Assembly (NCBI RefSeq): GCF_022919095.1
Contig: NZ_CP095073.1
Coordinates: 3,100,001 to 3,164,000, forward strand
Direction: 5' to 3'
DNA from: Halobacillus salinarum
Lineage (GTDB): Bacteria; Bacillota; Bacilli; Bacillales; Halobacillaceae
DNA length: 64,000 bases
The position numbers and the translations under genes were made by a program. Below the pieces are notes generated by a model. The model worked only from the letters and a program-made list of their open reading frames with translations, did no database searches and had not been told where the DNA came from. Shown here one piece after another: positions 46,769 through 55,267 of this stretch (position 1 is the stretch's first letter; each line of letters starts with the position of its first letter).

Positions 46769-47610
46769 ATTGTTGAGTATTTAGATTGTCTAGTTGAATA
46801 TATTTCACATGTGATGGACTGCCATCTTTTGCACTTGCTTCATAGAGAGTCAATGTAAGCTCTCCATACTCAGGGAGCTTTTCTTTAGGAATGGTTATAT
46901 TTATCCGGAATGCCCCCATTGAGGTGCCCCTGCTTCAGCTTGGACCGCTGTTGGTTCAATCTGTACATGATGCCCGTCTTCAACGGTGTACATGAAGCTT
47001 CCCTCAAATACCTTCGCCTTTCCTGTCACCGTATAGTTTCCGTTGTTTCCAGATACTTTAATATCTTTAAATGCCTGATTCGCTTCTGGGTCTTCAGGTT
47101 TTTGATCTTCAATAATAAATCTTTGAGTTGCTTGAAAAGGTTCGGCATCCAAAGGCTGATCGTTAATGGACGAGACTAAATAAGTGATGGTAACCGTATA
47201 ATTCCCTGGGGTTTTAATGGCTTCCCACGTTTCTGAATTCTTTAATGATTCTTGGCTCGCAAGTTCCTCAGTCGTGAGCTGCTGAGTGAACATTTTATCG
47301 GCCGAATACGTGTACACCGATTCGCCATTGCTGTTCTCCACTTTTATTTCATACTGCTGACTGGAGTTAAAGCCAAGAATGACAGGCTTGTCTCCCTGAT
47401 TTGTAAGTGAAAAATGAAATGCTGCCCGATCGGAAGAAGTATCCACGGTAGCGTCCAACGTCAACTGATTGATAAGTGCCTCCATGTTTTCTACAGATTC
47501 CTCACTTTGATTGCCAGTATCTGTACTAGCTTTTTCGTGTTCCTCTAAGTTCATACAACCACTCAAAAGAAACATCAGACTGGCCGTTGCTGCAACAATA
47601 ACCCCCTCAT
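46767..47610 (-). pseudogene. BsuPI plus Gmad2 lipoprotein, interrupted by two frameshifts
   Basis: Three frames together encode one lipoprotein of about 281 residues. The first part is MRGVIVAATASLMFLLSGC (ATG at 47610), reached by adding one base to the CCCCC run at 47602-47606. A BsuPI-type domain follows (about 60-150). The last part begins at FKDIKVSGNNGNYTVTGKAK and continues past an early stop, after one base is added to the CCCCC run at 46913-46917, as QWGAFRINITIPKEKLPEYG to the TGA at 46767-46769. That segment looks like Gmad2, an immunoglobulin-like domain of spore germination proteins. B. subtilis has the BsuPI inhibitor gene ipi at this place. The protein is probably real and surface-anchored. 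Confidence 0.75.
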
Positions 47611-47671
47611 CATCTCACTTCCTTTGTTTTTTATCTAAATAGACGTTTCTGCTAAGTAAAACGTTACTTAT

Positions 47672-48519
47672 TTAATCATCTTTCCTAAAGAATCCGAATA
47701 TTCCTGTCGTTTGGACAATATTTGTAAAGGCCGTCGGATCAACTTCGTTGATGATATGCTGAAGATCGTAGAGTTCATACCTGGTAATGACCATAATCAG
47801 CATATTTTTGTCCTGTTGTGTAAACGCACCACGTGCTGGAAGGGTAGTGATTCCACGAACCATTTGTGCATGAATCGCCTTTTCCAGCTCTGCTGCCTTT
47901 GTAGTAATGATCATGGCCGTAAGCTTCTCGTGGCGAGTGTGGATAGCGTCAATAACCCTCGTTGTTACATAAAGGGTAAGCAAAGTATATAGAGCATTCT
48001 CAGGTTCATATAATAATCCTGCAACTGCTATAATCACACTGTTGATCACCAAAAAATAAATACCGATCGGCCGGTCCTTCATGCGTGACAAGACCATGGC
48101 TACGATATCCAGACCGCCTGTGGAAGCACCCCATTTTAACGTAATACCGACCCCTATTCCCCGATTACTCCACCGAATACAGCGTTTAGAATAATATCTT
48201 CTGAAAGCTGCTGAACAGGGATAACTGTAAGGAAAAAAGTAGTAAAAGCAACTGAAAGGGCACTGTACACAGTAAAGCCTTTACCAACTTTATACCATCC
48301 TAAAATGGCCACAGGGATATTTAGTATAAATAAAATGAGTCCTGTACTTAGTCCAGGTATATGCAGAAAATCTTTAAAAATACTTGTCAGAAGCTGGGCT
48401 ACCCCAGTAAATCCGCTTGCGTATACATTGGCTTCAATTAAAAATAGATTTAGAGCGATGGCATTTAATATCGCTCCAAAGACTACGATAACTATCCTTC
48501 TTAATTCGACGGAAAACAT
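47672..48519 (-). pseudogene. yitT: YitT-family membrane protein, interrupted by one frameshift
   Basis: The N-terminal 121 codons (MFSVELRRIVIVVFGAILNA, start 48519 after AGGAGG) hold four helices and stop in GGVIGE. Adding one base to the CCCC run at 48157-48160 gives GGVIGGIGVGITLKWGASTG and joins the C-terminal part to 47672, for about 282 residues, the family length. The C-terminal soluble domain is DUF2179 (TRYELYDLQHIINEVDPTAF). The function of YitT proteins is not known. The position next to degV matches B. subtilis. Confidence 0.85.
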
Positions 48520-48703
48520 AGGAACCTCCTTCTTACTATTTTCACTTTTTATCCTTTTGTTCCATTTAAGAGTAAAACTTCTTTTTATCAGTTCCCAAAA
48601 CTAACTTTAGATAATCAGCGAAAAAAAATCAATATGTTTTGACTAACTGGATACTTCAGCCTAAACTTATCGTAGATATAATCTATTTTAGGTGGTGGAG
48701 CCT

Positions 48704-49564
48704 ATGGCTGTAAAAATATTATGCGATTCTGCGTCTGATTTATCGAAGGAAACTATACAAAAATATGATGTTGAAATGCTGCCTTTACGCGTAACGATTG
48801 ACCAAAAAGAATTTGAAGATGGCAGAACCATCTCCCCTTTGGAAGTTTATAACTTCATGAGAGAAGGAAAAGCGCCCAAGACGTCACAAGTTGCCCCTGA
48901 ATCCTTTCGAGAAGCCTTCTCCCGACTTGCCAGTCAAAACCAGCCTTTCGTGTATTTTGCTTTTTCTTCAGAGCTGTCAGGAACATATCAAACAGCTAAA
49001 ATGGTCGAACAAGAAGTGAAAGAAGAGCATCCAGAAGCAAATTTCGAAGTTCTTGATACAAAAGCTGCCTCTTTAGGGTACGGATTAATTATTATGCGTA
49101 TAGCAGAGCTTGCCGCCGATGGAGCCTCCTATGAAGAAATTATAGAAACGGGGAGCTACCACGCTGATCATATGGAACATATTTTTACCGTCGACGATTT
49201 AGAGTATTTATACAGAGGGGGTCGTGTAAGCAAAACGGCAGCCTTTGTCGGCACCCTTCTCAAAATCAAACCGCTTCTCCATATGGAAGAAGGCAGGCTT
49301 ATTCCGTTGGAAAAAATACGCGGCTCGAAGAAAGTTTTTAAACGCATGATTGAACTAATGGAAGAACGAGGCGAAGATCTTAAAGGTCAGCGGATAGGAA
49401 TCAGTCATGGAGATGCGCTGCACAGTGCTGAATACTTAGCAGACCTGATTCGTGAAAAGTTTGCAATTGAAGAAATCCATATTGAAATGGTAGGATCGGC
49501 CATTGGTTCTCATTCAGGTCCGGGGACGATTGCTCTTTTCTTTTTAAATAAACCTTTCAAATAG
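48704..49564 (+). CDS. yitS: DegV-family fatty-acid-binding protein (YitS-like)
   Basis: The 286-residue protein starts MAVKILCDSASDLS, the typical DegV opening. It has TSQVAPESFREAF and FSSELSGTYQTAKMVEQE, which line the lipid head-group site, and GRVSKTAAFVGTLLKIKPLL. DegV/FakB proteins present fatty acids to the FakA kinase. The ATG at 48704 follows GGTGGTGGAG. In B. subtilis the yitS-yitT order is the same, so the symbol is given by synteny. Confidence 0.88.
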   Translation: MAVKILCDSASDLSKETIQKYDVEMLPLRVTIDQKEFEDGRTISPLEVYNFMREGKAPKTSQVAPESFREAFSRLASQNQPFVYFAFSSELSGTYQTAKMVEQEVKEEHPEANFEVLDTKAASLGYGLIIMRIAELAADGASYEEIIETGSYHADHMEHIFTVDDLEYLYRGGRVSKTAAFVGTLLKIKPLLHMEEGRLIPLEKIRGSKKVFKRMIELMEERGEDLKGQRIGISHGDALHSAEYLADLIREKFAIEEIHIEMVGSAIGSHSGPGTIALFFLNKPFK

Positions 49565-49609
49565 GAATACTAATTGCCGCCGGATAAGTCATTTTTCATG
49601 TAACGAAAT

Positions 49610-49642
49610 CCCCCCTTTTACGACTATAAAGTAAAAAGGGGG
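49610..49642 (+). promoter_or_regulatory. Hairpin that could hide the ribosome binding site of the DUF4349 gene
   Basis: CCCCC-TTTTAC (49610-49621) can pair with GTAAAA-AGGGGG (49631-49642). The 3' arm carries AAGGGGG, the only ribosome binding site for the ATG at 49650. The same hairpin with the T-rich tail TTATTTTA could act as the degV terminator. Confidence 0.5.
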
Positions 49643-49649
49643 TTATTTT

Positions 49650-50534
49650 ATGACCACAAGAAAAAGATTACTCGTATTTCTCTCTTTACTATTCCTGCTT
49701 ACTGCGTGCAGCAATAATGAAACAAACGGAGATTCCGGCAGTTCGGAAGCTGGCGATTCAGCCACTTTCAGCAGGGAGTCAGCAGCTCCTGAACGTGCAC
49801 AAGACCATAAGATGGAAGGGGAATCAAAAGAAGCTGCTTCTCCAAACCAGGCTAAACTCATCTACCAATCCCAAGTGGATTTAGAAACCAAAAATTATGA
49901 TCAATTTTATGAAGATCTGCAAAAAGAAATTAAAAAATACAAGGCACGGATCGTTAACATTAACTTGCACAAAGGAAACGAGGGGAACCGGAAAGGGAAT
50001 TTAACCATCAGGGTCCCGCAAGAGCATTTCCAGAATTTTATGGATGGGATAGGATCATACAGCTCTGAAATCATTTCCAAGCAGACTTCTGCTCAAGACG
50101 TTACAGAGCAATATGTGGATTATAAATCACGCCTTGAAGCGAAGAAGAAAGTCGAGCAAAGGCTGCTGTCTTTTTTAGATGGTGCAAAGAAAACTGACGA
50201 TTTAGTTGCTATTTCTAAAGACCTTGAAAGAGTCCAGGAAGAAATGGAAAGCTTGCAAGGGAAAATGAATTATTTGAATGATCAAAGTGAGTATTCTACG
50301 GTTAACCTTTCCTTTATCGAGACGAAGGTTGTGGTACCTGCCGTAAACAACCGAGATTTGAATACGTGGGAAAAGACGAAACAGGCTTTTAACAGTTCCA
50401 TAAATGGTTTAACGAGTTTATTTTCAGCGGTTACTGTTTTTCTTTTAGGTTACTCCCCGATCCTGTTAATCATAGCTGCCTTAGCAGTTGTCATCTGGTT
50501 CATCGTTCGCAGAAAACGGCAGCATCCTTCATAA
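49650..50534 (+). CDS. DUF4349 lipoprotein
   Basis: The 294-residue protein has a lipoprotein signal ending LLTAC (Cys 20). A disordered Ser/Glu region follows (21-70), then a DUF4349 domain (about 70-265) with a coiled-coil segment (about 165-215, LEAKKKVEQRLLSFLDGAKK and onward). A C-terminal membrane helix (about 262-287) leads into a basic tail. It would be anchored at both ends outside the membrane. DUF4349 proteins are widespread in Firmicutes; no function is established. Confidence 0.85.
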   Translation: MTTRKRLLVFLSLLFLLTACSNNETNGDSGSSEAGDSATFSRESAAPERAQDHKMEGESKEAASPNQAKLIYQSQVDLETKNYDQFYEDLQKEIKKYKARIVNINLHKGNEGNRKGNLTIRVPQEHFQNFMDGIGSYSSEIISKQTSAQDVTEQYVDYKSRLEAKKKVEQRLLSFLDGAKKTDDLVAISKDLERVQEEMESLQGKMNYLNDQSEYSTVNLSFIETKVVVPAVNNRDLNTWEKTKQAFNSSINGLTSLFSAVTVFLLGYSPILLIIAALAVVIWFIVRRKRQHPS

Positions 50535-50596
50535 TCGTGAGTAATTCACGTGAAGTGGGGCAAGCTTTTAACACATCTAAATAAAGGAGGAGACTT

Positions 50597-51457
50597 ATGC
50601 CGCAGAAGCGCCCCATCAACCCGCCTCAGCATCAGAACCAGATGCCCGGAATTGAATCAGAAATGACCCCTTTACCAGAAGTCATTTCTTCGTCCTACAA
50701 AGGGAGTGGAAAATTACATCAAAAGGTCGCAGTTATTACAGGGGGAGATAGTGGAATTGGAAGATCTGCTGCAATCCACTTTGCCCGTGAAGGGGCTAAT
50801 TTAGCGATTATTTACTTGAACGAGCACGAAGATGCGAATAAAACGAAACAAATGGTAGAAGAAGAAGGAAAGTCATGCCTCCTCTTACCAGGGGATATAG
50901 GGGACAACAAATTCTGCACTTCCAGTGCTCAGCAAATCATCGGGCAGTATGGTGCGATTGACATTCTGGTCAATAATGCTGCAGAACAACATCCTCAAAC
51001 GAGCATCCTGAATATATCTAATGAACAGCTGGAAAGAACTTTTCGTACCAATATCTTCAGCTTCTTTTATATGACCAAAGCTTTGCTTCCACATATAAAG
51101 ACTGGAGGATCAATCATTAATACCACTTCCATTACGGCTTACGCAGGAAGCAAGGATCTCATCGACTATTCCGCAACGAAAGGAGCCATTACCAGCTTTA
51201 CCCGTTCCCTTTCCCAATCTTTAGCGGGACAAGGAATCAGAGTTAACGCTGTTGCTCCTGGGCCCGTCTGGACTCCTTTAATCCCGTCTACCTTTGATAA
51301 ACAAAAGGTTGCAGAATTCGGCTCCAATGTACCGATGCAGCGGCCGGGTCAACCAAACGAGCTTGCCCCTGCCTATGTATTTCTTGCCAGCGAGGATTCT
51401 GCATACATGACCGGTCAGGTTCTTCATGTGAATGGCGGAGTTATTGTAAATGGATAA
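50597..51457 (+). CDS. Short-chain dehydrogenase/reductase (general-stress type)
   Basis: The 286-residue protein has the long N-terminal extension (about 40 residues, Pro/Gln-rich) of the YdaD/YhdF/YghA group. The cofactor loop is TGGDSGIGRS (about 48-57), with NNAA near 126, and catalytic Ser in NTTSITAYAG and YSATK (about 188-192). NADP-dependent oxidation or reduction of an unknown carbonyl compound is expected. AAAGGAGGAG precedes the ATG. Confidence 0.9.
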   Translation: MPQKRPINPPQHQNQMPGIESEMTPLPEVISSSYKGSGKLHQKVAVITGGDSGIGRSAAIHFAREGANLAIIYLNEHEDANKTKQMVEEEGKSCLLLPGDIGDNKFCTSSAQQIIGQYGAIDILVNNAAEQHPQTSILNISNEQLERTFRTNIFSFFYMTKALLPHIKTGGSIINTTSITAYAGSKDLIDYSATKGAITSFTRSLSQSLAGQGIRVNAVAPGPVWTPLIPSTFDKQKVAEFGSNVPMQRPGQPNELAPAYVFLASEDSAYMTGQVLHVNGGVIVNG

Positions 51458-51459
51458 GA

Positions 51460-51483
51460 AAGCACCATTGATAACGGTGCTTT
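51460..51483. terminator. Terminator between the SDR gene and the GH13-like gene
   Basis: AAGCACCATT and AACGGTGCTT pair (one mismatch) with T/A-rich flanks. It serves both convergent genes. Confidence 0.75.
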
Positions 51484-52974
51484 CTATTCTCTATCCTCTT
51501 TAGAGGATTTACTTTTTCTGCTTAACCACGCGACGGCAACGACAAATAATCCAAGTACACCACCTACAAAGCCAATAAACAGCCAGTTGTAGCCTTGATC
51601 ATTTTCCACGACAAACACATCTGCCGTTTCTCGATCCATGCCTAGTTTATAACCGCCATCCTGGCTTTGACGGACAACTCCATCGAGCAGTAAACCTCTT
51701 AGCTGCTGCTGTTCAGGTAGATCCTGTATTGTTATTGCTCTCGTCTTCGTATCATTATTTATAGCTATAATCATCGTATTATTCTGGTAGGTTCTTTTAA
51801 ATACAGCAAACCCTGAGTCATGGTAAAGTTGTTTAAAATCTCCTTTAGTGAGTGCGGGAAATTCCTGACGCATCGCATTTAATTTTTCCAATAACTTAGA
51901 CAGATCTTCATTAGCTGCTTTAAAGTCCATCATTTTGGGTGCTTGATCTGCCCCTGGATCAAGCGGAACCTCTGTGCCATATGTAACTATTGGGAGGCCT
52001 GGAGCAGTAAATGTATAAGTAAGAGCAAGATTCAGCCTTGTTGCAGGATTTTTTTGATTGGTAACAGCCCTATGGGCAAATCTAAGTGTTTGAAGATTAT
52101 CAATATAATTGGCCCACACGCTGCCTTTAATGTTTAGCTCCATGTTCCATACTTCATTCACGTCTTGGAGAGAGTTTCCTGCGTCAGAAAAAGCTTCAGA
52201 TGCAGTCCGGTAGTATCCATCATGCAGTCTTGCACCTATCATATTTTCCGAATGGCTTAATAGAAAAAAGCCATTTTTAGTAGAATTCACATGACTTGCA
52301 AATACCTGGATAAATTCTGCGGGTATTTCCCCTTTTCGTTCAAGTTTAAAACCATCAACATTGGTATTCTTAATCCAATAGTCCGCAGCTTTAAACAAGT
52401 AGTTTTGAACTTCCTTATTATCCAAATTCAGTTCAGGCAGCCCTTTTAACCAGCTGTTATGTAGATGGTCATCTTCTCCCGCTGTAGAGGATTCTTTATA
52501 CCAATTTTCCTTGTTAGAATCGTTCAGCCAAGGGTGCTCGTTCCCCGTAAAATTAACCGGGAATTCAAATATAACCTTCATGTTTCTTTTATGGGCTTCT
52601 TGAACCAAGCGTTCGGCATCTTTCATCGTTCCGAAATGCTCTTCTGTCTTCATAAAATCTTCTACCCAGAAACCGTGATACCCTCTTTTCTGATTATCCA
52701 TAATAGGAGACAAACAGATTGAGGTAAACCCCATGTCCTTTATGTAATCCAGCTGCTCAATAACCCCTTGGAGATCTCCACCATGAAAAGCTTCGCCGTC
52801 TTTTATATTAATCCCTTGGTCGTTATGTGCAACTCCATTCATAAAACGATCCACCATAATATAATAAATGCTTTCGTCCTGCCAAGCTTGGTCTTCTTTT
52901 TCTGCTGCTCCTGCCGGATTGGCGAAAAAAAGAAGCAACGGGATACTGAGAAGTATAGTTCTAATCTTTCTCAT
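51484..52974 (-). CDS. Membrane-anchored GH13 alpha-amylase-like protein, catalytic residues missing
   Basis: The 496-residue protein has a signal peptide (about 1-24), a GH13 barrel (about 30-370), a beta domain (about 380-450) and a C-terminal membrane helix (about 460-482) with a basic tail. The fold is clear from GYHGFWVEDFMKTEEHFGTM and FTAPGLPIVTYGTEVPLD. The active site is not: region I reads FEFPVNFT instead of DVVxNHT, and region II reads GFKLERKGE instead of GFRLDxxKH, so the nucleophile Asp is Glu. The NHD of region IV is replaced by RAVTNQKN. It is probably a non-catalytic glycan-binding protein facing outward. The ATG at 52974 follows GGAGG. Confidence 0.88.
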   Translation of the reverse strand: MRKIRTILLSIPLLLFFANPAGAAEKEDQAWQDESIYYIMVDRFMNGVAHNDQGINIKDGEAFHGGDLQGVIEQLDYIKDMGFTSICLSPIMDNQKRGYHGFWVEDFMKTEEHFGTMKDAERLVQEAHKRNMKVIFEFPVNFTGNEHPWLNDSNKENWYKESSTAGEDDHLHNSWLKGLPELNLDNKEVQNYLFKAADYWIKNTNVDGFKLERKGEIPAEFIQVFASHVNSTKNGFFLLSHSENMIGARLHDGYYRTASEAFSDAGNSLQDVNEVWNMELNIKGSVWANYIDNLQTLRFAHRAVTNQKNPATRLNLALTYTFTAPGLPIVTYGTEVPLDPGADQAPKMMDFKAANEDLSKLLEKLNAMRQEFPALTKGDFKQLYHDSGFAVFKRTYQNNTMIIAINNDTKTRAITIQDLPEQQQLRGLLLDGVVRQSQDGGYKLGMDRETADVFVVENDQGYNWLFIGFVGGVLGLFVVAVAWLSRKSKSSKEDRE

Positions 52975-53065
52975 CACCGCTCCTCCTTACTATTTAATTC
53001 TACGCTTCTAAGATTATCCTTTTCCCCCTCCAGCCGTCAAACAGAATCTTACTTATACATAATGA

Positions 53066-53098
53066 TAACCCCGGTATTGGCTCATCCATACCGGGGCT
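53066..53098 (-). terminator. Hairpin after asnO
   Basis: CCCCGGTAT and ATACCGGGG pair around TGGCTCATCC. The T-run lies on the plus-strand side, so termination of the leftward asnO is only moderately supported. Confidence 0.55.
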
Positions 53099-53102
53099 TT
53101 TG

Positions 53103-54947
53103 TTATACTAATTGAATGTTATAGGTTTTGAGCCAGTAGTTCACTTGGCATAAATAGGCGATGAGCTGTGGACCTGTCATAAGCTGCCCAAACCATGGAG
53201 TATCAATCGAATTCCCTTTTGTTTCAGTAAGAAGTTTTACTTTTTTACGATCAAAAAGTTCAAATAACGGGGCATTGGAATCGGTAAGAATTTCTTCCAT
53301 CCACTGGCACACCCCTTTTGTATAGTCAGGGTGAAAAGTCTTCGGATATGGATTCTTTTTACGGAACAAGACTTTATCAGGAAGTATTCCCCTTAATGCT
53401 TCCCTAAGCAGCCCCTTCTCTTGATTGTTATGGAATTTCATCTCCCAAGGAATATTCCAAGCATATTCTACAATTCGATGATCAGAAAAAGGCACCCTTA
53501 CTTCAAGACTTGCTCCCATACTCATTCGGTCTTTCCTTTCCAGGAGTGTCTGCATAAACCAATTCATATTTAAGTAGCTCATATACCGGTGCTGTTTGAC
53601 ATCCTCACTGTCTCCTGGAAGCAGCGGTGTTTCATCTATGGTTTCCTGGTACCTTCTCAGCATGTGAGCTTCAATATCAAGTTGAGCTTCTACGTCATCC
53701 CTGATCAGTCCTGTTCTCTCTTTAAGCGAGCGTATCCATGGAAAACCCTGTCTTTCTTTATCTTCCTTGCGGTAAAACCATGGATAACCACCAAAAATTT
53801 CATCGGCGCACTCGCCAGATAAAGCTACTGTTACATGCTGCTTGATTTTGTCACAGAACCACAATAATGAAGAGTCGACATCAGCCATCCCTGGAAGATC
53901 ACGAAGTTCGACCGATTTTTTTAACAGGGTTACCAGGACTTCAGGGCCTGCTGTCATTACGTGGTGCTGGGTCTTATTTTCTTTGCTGACTAACTGGATA
54001 TATGATTCATCTCTGTCAGGCTGGAAAGCATTTGTTTTAAAAAACTTTTCCTGATCTTTATAGTCAATGGAGAAGGTTTCCAATGGTGCCATCTGATCTT
54101 GCTGATATTTGTTGGCAGCAATAGCCGTAATGGCACTTGAATCCACTCCTCCGGATAGAAAAGTGCCAAGCTTCACATCAGAAACGAGCTGCCGTTTGAC
54201 AGCATCCAAAAAAAGCTGGCGAACGGCAGCCACCGTCTCCTCCCAAGTATCTTCATGAGGTTCACTCTTAACATTCCAGTATCGTTCTACCTTCAGCGTA
54301 CCTCTTTCCCATAAAATTCTGTGCCCAGGTCTTAATTCCGAGAGATTATTAAAAATGCCATATCCAGCAGTTCGTGAAGGACCTAGAGCAAGAAGCTCCT
54401 CTATCCCCTCTTTATTAACTTTTGGTGCGACGTCAGGGTGGGCCAAAATAGCTTTCATTTCTGAAGCAAACATAAAGCCACCGTTATGTTCGCTGTAAAA
54501 CAACGGCTTCACCCCAAGACGATCACGAGCTAAAAAGAGTCTTTGGCGTTTTTCCTCCCATATACTGAAGGCAAAGATTCCATTTAAATAATCGACGCAG
54601 TGTTTCCCCCACTGCATGTAGCTTACTAACACAACTTCCGTGTCGGAATGAGATTTGAACGTCCACCCTTTTGCTTTTAGAGCATCGCGAACCTCATCTG
54701 TATTGTAAAGTTCTCCATTATAGCAAAGCACAAAGCTTTCATTTCTTGCTTCTCTAATCATTGGCTGCTTACCGCCTTTTGGGTCCACAACAATGAGCCT
54801 CTGATGCCCGAAACAGGCAGGCCCCTTCAGCCATTTTTGGAAATCATCCGGCCCTCGATGACGGAGCGTAGCTGCCATATCATTAAGAATTTGATCCTTG
54901 ACTGTATGTTTATCGTTTCGATCTATCCAACCTACAATTCCACACAT
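53103..54947 (-). CDS. asnO: Glutamine-hydrolysing asparagine synthetase AsnO
   Basis: The 614-residue enzyme has an N-terminal class II amidotransferase domain, with nucleophile Cys2 exposed after Met removal (MCGIVGWIDR) and RHRGPDDF, YNGELYN. The C-terminal synthetase has the PP-loop FLSGGVDSSAI (about 258-268). It converts aspartate and glutamine to asparagine with ATP. The start is set at 54947 because Cys must be residue 2; the in-frame codon at 54959 would not allow it. Length and the nearby yisL and gerP match AsnO of B. subtilis, which is sporulation-specific. A sigma-E-like promoter lies upstream. Confidence 0.93.
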   Translation of the reverse strand: MCGIVGWIDRNDKHTVKDQILNDMAATLRHRGPDDFQKWLKGPACFGHQRLIVVDPKGGKQPMIREARNESFVLCYNGELYNTDEVRDALKAKGWTFKSHSDTEVVLVSYMQWGKHCVDYLNGIFAFSIWEEKRQRLFLARDRLGVKPLFYSEHNGGFMFASEMKAILAHPDVAPKVNKEGIEELLALGPSRTAGYGIFNNLSELRPGHRILWERGTLKVERYWNVKSEPHEDTWEETVAAVRQLFLDAVKRQLVSDVKLGTFLSGGVDSSAITAIAANKYQQDQMAPLETFSIDYKDQEKFFKTNAFQPDRDESYIQLVSKENKTQHHVMTAGPEVLVTLLKKSVELRDLPGMADVDSSLLWFCDKIKQHVTVALSGECADEIFGGYPWFYRKEDKERQGFPWIRSLKERTGLIRDDVEAQLDIEAHMLRRYQETIDETPLLPGDSEDVKQHRYMSYLNMNWFMQTLLERKDRMSMGASLEVRVPFSDHRIVEYAWNIPWEMKFHNNQEKGLLREALRGILPDKVLFRKKNPYPKTFHPDYTKGVCQWMEEILTDSNAPLFELFDRKKVKLLTETKGNSIDTPWFGQLMTGPQLIAYLCQVNYWLKTYNIQLV

Positions 54948-55045
54948 AAGCCTCACCATCCCCTGTCACTTTATGTGAGCTGATACTGTGATGTTCAACA
55001 CCAGGAAGAGAACTTCGCATGGGCAGTAATGAACCATCATAGCTG

Positions 55046-55074
55046 AGTATATGAAAGAAACATATAAAGTATGA
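55046..55074 (-). promoter_or_regulatory. Candidate sigma-E promoter of asnO
   Basis: On the minus strand TCATACTT (55067-55074) and CATATACT (55046-55053) are 13 bases apart. This resembles the sigma-E pattern (-35 like GTCATATT, -10 CATACAnT, spacing 13-15). The leader to asnO would be about 95 bases. Confidence 0.45.
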
Positions 55075-55093
55075 AAAAATGATGCATTGACGG

Positions 55094-55122
55094 TTGACTT
55101 TATACATGAGAATGATTATCAT
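55094..55122 (+). promoter_or_regulatory. Sigma-A-like promoter with overlapping Fur box
   Basis: TTGACT (55094-55099) and TATCAT (55117-55122) are 17 bases apart. The box TGAGAATGATTATCA (55107-55121) differs from the 7-1-7 Fur consensus TGATAATnATTATCA at one position. It covers the -10 element, so iron-bound Fur should block this promoter. The only thing downstream on this strand is the putative small RNA. Confidence 0.7.
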
Positions 55123-55129
55123 TATTATT

Positions 55130-55238
55130 AACCGCTATTCCCCAAATGGCGGATTCAATTACAAAACCAAACGAGCGTTTTAAGCTCTACCCCCACTACA
55201 ACAAAAAACGGCATGCGAAACTGGCATGCCGTTTTTTG
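55130..55238 (+). ncRNA. Putative Fur-repressed small RNA with C-rich loops
   Basis: From the predicted start near 55130 the RNA would have three hairpins. In the first, CCGCTATT and AATGGCGG (55132-55139, 55145-55152) close a CCCCA loop. In the second, GAGC and GCTC pair (55173-55176, 55184-55187). The last is a perfect 14-bp intrinsic terminator (55203-55216 with 55224-55237) ending in T6. A single-stranded ACCCCCAC follows the second hairpin. There is no ORF with a ribosome binding site. C-rich exposed stretches are what Gram-positive regulatory RNAs use to mask Shine-Dalgarno sequences. FsrA of B. subtilis is Fur-repressed and C-rich; whether this is its orthologue cannot be told from sequence alone. 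The terminator also serves yisL. Confidence 0.6.
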
Positions 55239-55267
55239 TATGAGCTTGTCATCGAACTTTCATTTAA

